Source of the DNA: Diplocarpon mali
Taxonomy: Eukaryota; Ascomycota; Leotiomycetes; Helotiales; Drepanopezizaceae
Direction: 5' to 3'
NCBI GenBank assembly: GCA_024741835.1
Contig: JAENRP010000221.1
Location: forward strand, 1-64,000
DNA: 64,000 bases
Under the pieces are notes generated by a model, which saw only the letters and a list, made by a program, of their open reading frames with translations, was not told the DNA's origin and did not search any database. Shown piece after piece: positions 59,108 to 64,000 of the stretch (position 1 is its first letter; each line of letters starts with the position of its first letter). Position numbers and translations under genes: made by a program.

Positions 59108-60556
59108 TCACTCGTCCAGCATCCAGTAGCCCCCAATCTCCTCAAAGACCTTCTCGAAGCCGTCGACGAGCTCGCCCAGCGGCTTCGGCTCGACGTCGAC
59201 GAGGGCGGTGCAGCTCCAGATCGGCGTGTCCTGGGTCTTGTGGGGGAAGTACGCGCCCCCATCCCACCGGATGGTGACGCGCTCGACGCCGTCGGCCTGC
59301 TCGTCCCGGGGGCTCCGCTTGTAGGCCTGCCAGACGCCCCCGTTCACCTCGCGCTGCCAGCGCACGACCTCGGGCGGCACGCTCTTCAGCAGGCCGCCGT
59401 GCAGGAAGGCGACGGCGCCGTCGCCGTCGGGGTGGTGCTGGGCGAAGCTGTGGCCGCAGTAGGCGCCGTCGTTCAGCGTGCCGACGCTGGTGAGCCACCG
59501 CGCCGGCCGGCCGTAGGGCGTGCGCAGGGCGTGCCAGGCGAAGCGGAACAGGTCCTTGTCGCCGAGCAGGAAGCGGGCGTAGTAGGCGCCGTGGGCGTTG
59601 TTCAGCCAGGCGGCGAGCTGCAGGTGGTAGAAGTAGCGGCGCTTGTCGACGAGCAGCTGGCCACTCTCCTGCTCGTACTCGTCCATGCGGCAGGCCGTGT
59701 TGGTGATGGCCCAGGCCGGGTTGTTGGGCCGCGTGCGCGCGATGTCCGGCCAGAAGACGGTGCCGTGGGTGGTGTAGGTCGGCGCGGCGAAGAGCGCCGC
59801 CGGGTCGGCGACGGGGAGGTTGTCCGAGTCGAGGAGCAGGACCTCGGCGAAGCGCGAGTTGAGCACGGCGGCCGTCTTGAACTGGTAGTTGGCCGTGAAG
59901 TGGTTGTAGGTCGTCGGCGCGACGTTGCTGGGGGCCGAGAGGTCGTTGAAGTAGATGTTGCGCGGCCAGACGGCCGCCAGGTCCTGCTTGGTCGCCGGCG
60001 TCATCTCGTCGTTCCAGTAGTGGACCTCGATGGGCAGCTGGGCCCGGAGCCGCCGCAGCGCCCGGATGAGCACCTTGACGCGCTGGACCGTCTGCGCGTT
60101 GCCGGCCACGACGGCGATGCCGCGGCCCTGGAACCGGTGCTTGAAGGCCGCGTAGGGCAGCAGGTCGTGCGAGACGAAGTCCTGCCACTGCTGCCGCCGG
60201 AAGGCGATCTCGCTGTCGTTGCGGTCCTGCACCGCCCAGTCGGCGTCGGCCCCGAACATGAAGTTCACGGCGTCGGGGTTGGGCCAGCGGCAGCCGGCCT
60301 TCGCCTCGGCCATGGAGAGGCCGCGCATCGCCGTCACGGCCCGGAAGTGAGGGAGGAATGCATCGGCCGTCGGGAGCGTGTGCGCGTCGGGGACGAGGGA
60401 GGGGGTCGGCGTCCACAGCTGGGGCCGGGGGACGGCGGGGATGGTGGTGAGTCGGGGGACATGGAAGCCTTCGCGGAGCGAGAGGATGTACAGCGACGTG
60501 AAGATGATCAAGCTGGCGGCCAGGGGGAGCGTGAGTGCGTGGAGAGCGGGGGACAT
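59108..60556 (-). CDS. Mnn2-type alpha-mannosyltransferase (GT71 family)
   Basis: Golgi type II membrane enzyme that adds alpha-1,2-mannose branches to cell-wall mannan or N-glycans in the Mnn2/Mnn5 family; acceptor and linkage here are inferred. The single exon codes for 482 residues. A membrane anchor spans about residues 9-27 after a very short cytosolic end. The GT domain starts near 145 (GIAVVAGNAQTVQRVKVLIR) and contains VHYWNDEM, NHFTANYQFKTAAVLNSRFA and the metal-binding DSD of VLLLDSDNLP at 243-245. FWPDIARTRPNNPAW, DKRRYFYHLQLAAWLNN and LLGDKDLFRFAWHA are typical downstream blocks. Third codon positions are almost all G or C, so two other frames also stay open for over 500 codons; these are artefacts of composition. 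Confidence 0.9.
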   Translation of the reverse strand: MSPALHALTLPLAASLIIFTSLYILSLREGFHVPRLTTIPAVPRPQLWTPTPSLVPDAHTLPTADAFLPHFRAVTAMRGLSMAEAKAGCRWPNPDAVNFMFGADADWAVQDRNDSEIAFRRQQWQDFVSHDLLPYAAFKHRFQGRGIAVVAGNAQTVQRVKVLIRALRRLRAQLPIEVHYWNDEMTPATKQDLAAVWPRNIYFNDLSAPSNVAPTTYNHFTANYQFKTAAVLNSRFAEVLLLDSDNLPVADPAALFAAPTYTTHGTVFWPDIARTRPNNPAWAITNTACRMDEYEQESGQLLVDKRRYFYHLQLAAWLNNAHGAYYARFLLGDKDLFRFAWHALRTPYGRPARWLTSVGTLNDGAYCGHSFAQHHPDGDGAVAFLHGGLLKSVPPEVVRWQREVNGGVWQAYKRSPRDEQADGVERVTIRWDGGAYFPHKTQDTPIWSCTALVDVEPKPLGELVDGFEKVFEEIGGYWMLDE

Positions 60557-61888
60557 GTTGTTCTGGGCCGAATGGGCCGTACCGACGGGGGGCAGGGCGG
60601 AGGTGGGGATTCAGGACGAAGGGGTCGAAGACTTCTCCGGGGGAACCTCGAGATACGATGGGAGAAGAGGAGCCCGACATGCACGCAAACCGGTGGATAT
60701 CACAACCATAGTGGAGGCTCGAGTTGGCTGAAACCAAACAATCGCCGGTGTTTGTTGACGTCTCACCTCCAGGCCCTCGCCCAGGCTCGGCAATTAGCCG
60801 AAGCGAGGAACGACAGCTGGTGACAGGCCGCACTGACGACCAGCTGGAGCGTTCCCCCGTCTGACCGGGCGTCTATCGTCGCCATCGCAAGATCGCCGCG
60901 TGTCAAGAGCTGCGGTTGCAAGACCTTTTGTTTCGGGACCCCGCCACCGCAAGAATTCTTGTTTCGCCATGGGGTGTCCGGGCGAGGTGGCGACTGTATC
61001 CTCTCTCGCTCTGGGATCCTGCCGAGGAGATCTGCTGTTCAGACGGCTCGCTCGTCCTCAGGTGGGAGGAGGATTTGCATCTCAGAGTCGTGGTCTCTCG
61101 GGGCGACGTCCCTGGAGGCTGTTGCTGCGGTGCAAGTGAGCCGGAGTGAGACAACGGACCGCGATTCGGTTTACCGCAGAACATGGAGTCCTCGACCTAG
61201 CAGGACACCAAGCACCCAGTCTCATCCTCCCGACGCGACAGATGCATCGCAGGTCAGCGAGACTTCGTAGTCGTCAGACTTGACCTCGTCACTCGGGCCG
61301 TTTCACCAGACATATTCGCCTGAAGTTGGGGCAGCAGTGGATCCGGGCCGAGAGGTTTCCCCGTGGTCGTAACTCTCGCCAACGCCCCGGCGGCTCCTAA
61401 CACCCTTCGACAGTACAGTTGAGATCTCGCGTAGATTGCTCTGGATCTCGCTTATTTCAGGGGGCCGCAGGTGGGCGAATGTCACATGATCGATTCAAGG
61501 TCTGGTCATGTCAACCCTGGGAATCGTTGGATATGATTCGATTGCAGACGTGACTTCTCTTGGTTCTCTTTCGTTATTGTCGGCATCACAGGGGGGGTGA
61601 GGCACAATACAAATAGGGGCCCCCGTACGTGTATTCAGTTGTGTCTAATCTGTCGGTATAACGGCCCAAAGGGCCATTATATGATACTTGCCAAGGCTAG
61701 GCTATCTATATCAAATGCCCACATAACTACTATGTGACTTGGGTATGCATTCATTCCTGCAGTTACCATCGAAAAGATCTCTCCCTCGAGGGATCCACGG
61801 TCCACACCGGCGGCCTATTGACAGCAGAGAGTCTTACCCATCCCGGGAAGGGATCCAGTGGGCCTGCAGGGAGGATTATACTCTCACC

Positions 61889-61899
61889 GGGGGGGGGGG
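61889..61899. repeat. Poly-G run
   Basis: Eleven or so consecutive G; a likely place for sequencing length errors. Confidence 0.85.
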
Positions 61900-62851
61900 T
61901 GTTGCGCCTGCGACGGAGCGCGAGCCTCAAGATTGTCGTACCCGAGGCGACGGGGGCATCATCCACGGGGGCGAGGGGGGAGGAGAAGACCACCCGGGCC
62001 ACCCAGAGCTGAGCGATCTCAATGAGCAGATGCTCGGGGTGCTTGTCAACTCTCATCCTGCGCCGTAGCAAAGCTACCCAGCGAGGGCGTAGTGCGCTTG
62101 GAATAGAAGCCTTCGCGGCTGAATCCGACTCCGTTGGAGATACACAGAGCGCTTTCTCAACGGCTGGTGGCCTCTCAAACCCGTCGACAACCGAGCCAGA
62201 GACGTGTTCTGGTACGAGAAGAAATCGAGTCCGGGACTGGTTCTTTTCACGTTCCTTGCCAACGGCGGGGAATGTCACGGAAGATTGATGAAAAGGTATC
62301 CAGAACGTGTGTGCAATCGCCGCAACTGTTCTCTGCGGCCTCGTTTTTTCCATTTTCCTCTTTGATATCGACAGATGTAAACACGGAGCTTGGATACAAC
62401 CGCTCCAACCGCACTCTACGGCCCAACTCCCCTCTCACTCCCCATCATGCACACTTTCTCTCTTTCTTTTCAAACACCACGAGCATGCAATCACCCAGAC
62501 GAAGCCAACGCCAGACCTACGATGCAAATAATCGCCGAGTCTATACATGCAACTCGAAGCACTACCGCGACACCCCCACCACCGTCCCGCTACGATTCGG
62601 AAGCACCGAGGCGCACGACCGCCCGAGCCCAAGGGAGTCGCCGACCACCCAGCCGCGAGTAACAAGCCCGTCGAAAATGAGATCCTCCCCACGGCTTGCG
62701 AGCGAGGGCTGGACGAAGGCCGCTGGCTGCTCGCACTCCGTCGCCGTCGCTCTACTGCATCTGTAGGAGTGTAGTGATCGGGTCACGTGCAAGGCACATG
62801 ACGACAGTGAATCTCGGGACACGTGACGGTCTTGGCATCGGCTGCCCTCGA

Positions 62852-62895
62852 GCACACACACACCCTCTCTCTCTCTTCCCCCCCCTCTCTCTCTA
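62852..62895. repeat. Compound CA / CT microsatellite
   Basis: A short CA run followed by CT runs separated by a C tract. Confidence 0.88.
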
Positions 62896-64000
62896 TCAAT
62901 AATCAACATTACAACGAAGAACCAAACCTCTTCGAATGCAAAACCAACAGTATCCTCGTGCCTCTTGAGGTCGAGTGTGGTGTAGGGCCGCCACGGACGC
63001 AGCAGCCGGACCCTCCGAACAAGCACTCGCGCCAAGCATGTGACCTGCATGTGACCTGCACGACGCCTGCACGACGCCCGCTCTCCCTCCTCCACCCGAG
63101 CGACGGCCGCTCCAACTCGATCGCCGGGGGTTGGCATGCACCCTGGCCTAGCCACCCTCGCCGGCGACCCTTGAGCCTTTTTCTCTCTGGCCTCTTGGCC
63201 TCGGCCTGCTTTCTCTATTCTCGATTGCCCTTCCCTCCGGACAATCGCCGAAGGATCCGGACCGCCGTCCGCACGGGGGACACGGACACACCCGCTGACG
63301 GAAAACATTTCGTCACGGCTCCGTCGCGTGCTCCTCCGGGGGGAGCCTGGGCGGTGGACCGGGTGAGGGGTGGCACGGAAGTCGACGTCGAAGTAGAACT
63401 GGAACTCGAATTAGCATCAGGATGCGTTTGTCGATCTGGAATTAGATTTCGGTCGGCGTGGATTGAGATTTGGGATCAGACGTACCGCAGTGAGGATTCC
63501 ATCTTGCCGGAGCACCCCCCCCGGCCCATGCATCTTACACCGGACCACAGGTCAAGACACATCAAAGCAAAGCCAGAGGGGTTTGCGCTTCGGGGAGGGG
63601 TTGGGTGATGAGATCAGCATGAGACCATTGCCGGAACCCCAAGAAGCATCGCACCCCGAGCACGACTTTCCTCTCCGTGCCGAACCTCCATTCGCACGGG
63701 CAGCGTCGTGACCGCCGGACCGCTCTCGACGCCGACACCCCGAGGCGGGGAGCCGGTCGCCTCGCTCGATTGGCTTGTGGGAGGGGAGAACATGGGAGTA
63801 GGTGATATGGGATGTGGGCGTGCCGCATCGGAGAGCCGAGGAGAGGAGGTCCGCTCGTGGCTGGACCCGCTTTCTGGCGCGCATCCGCTGTCTTGTGGGG
63901 TGCCCGTGTCCAAGATGTACGTCGCGCGGATTCACCGAGGAAGCGAGACGGCGCCGACGATGCCTTCTGGCGATTGGGGGACATGGTTAGAGAGGCAGGT

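Larger units (their letters stand above)
60557..64000. other. GC-rich, low-complexity end region without supported gene
   Basis: The first part is the promoter of the mannosyltransferase gene. Beyond 61 kb open frames up to 260 codons occur on both strands but read as Arg/Pro/Ser-rich translations of GC-rich DNA and no domain is recognisable. Contains a G run (61889-61899), a CA/CT microsatellite and two CACGTG sites near 62783 and 62819. A gene continuing past the right edge cannot be excluded. Confidence 0.5.

Noticed and set aside
61763..62353. 196-codon minus-strand frame in the GC-rich end region
   Set aside because: Includes the poly-G run as Pro repeats and has no domain; likely chance in GC-rich DNA.
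62562..63608. Long overlapping frames on both strands (up to 261 codons)
   Set aside because: Arg/Pro/Ser-rich translations of microsatellite and GC-rich sequence; no start context, domain or intron signals that make a coherent gene.

Overview
The window is nuclear DNA from a filamentous ascomycete (Pezizomycotina). The evidence is short GT..AG introns (about 45-180 bases) with CTAAC-like branch sites, fungal-type gene content, and single-copy core genes that each rebuild cleanly into full-length spliced proteins. A decayed gene of the fungal 2EXR family and the general gene style would fit Leotiomycetes, but that placement is only a guess. There is no operon structure, virus, CRISPR array, tRNA or intact transposon that I can support.

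Layout from left to right: ribosomal protein eS6 (+, 973-2096); ribose-phosphate pyrophosphokinase (-, 3586-4923); a giant HECT ubiquitin ligase of the TOM1/HUWE1 type (-, 6316-19009, about 4125 residues); a divergent Gyp5-like TBC Rab-GAP (+, 21308-24336); a repeat-rich, GC-rich stretch with a 40-N assembly gap; a GPI-anchored two-domain fasciclin protein (+, 27180-28581); a GT8 glycosyltransferase (+, 30047-31159); CTF8 (-, 32828-33310); dynactin p150Glued (+, 35295-39343); a GPI-type acid phosphatase (+, 39689-41099); an AT-rich, gene-poor block of about 7 kb holding a 2EXR pseudogene and a few doubtful ORFs; ribosomal protein eS8 (+, 48616-49305); a BLOC-1 subunit 1 protein (+, 49689-50573); a gene-poor stretch with microsatellites; a peroxisomal ABCD half transporter (-, 54404-56714); and an Mnn2-type mannosyltransferase (-, 59108-60556). 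The last 3.4 kb is GC-rich, low in complexity and has no gene I can support.

The genes are mostly unrelated housekeeping genes: translation (eS6, eS8), nucleotide precursor supply (PRPP synthetase), protein turnover (TOM1), vesicle traffic and motors (Gyp5-like, BLOC-1, dynactin), sister-chromatid cohesion (CTF8) and peroxisomal fatty-acid import. A second theme is the cell surface: fasciclin protein, acid phosphatase and two glycosyltransferases. Three of these (fasciclin, GT8, Mnn2-like) have strikingly GC-rich codon usage compared with their neighbours.

I found no convincing new biological system. The items most worth a second look are the 2EXR pseudogene in the AT-rich block, the tandem-repeat-dense upstream region and intron of the fasciclin gene, the altered ABC signature motif in the peroxisomal transporter, the cluster of CACGTG sites between the two surface-related genes, and the GC-rich gene set. 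All splice sites were read by eye; exon sums were checked to be multiples of three, but no transcript data or database search was available.
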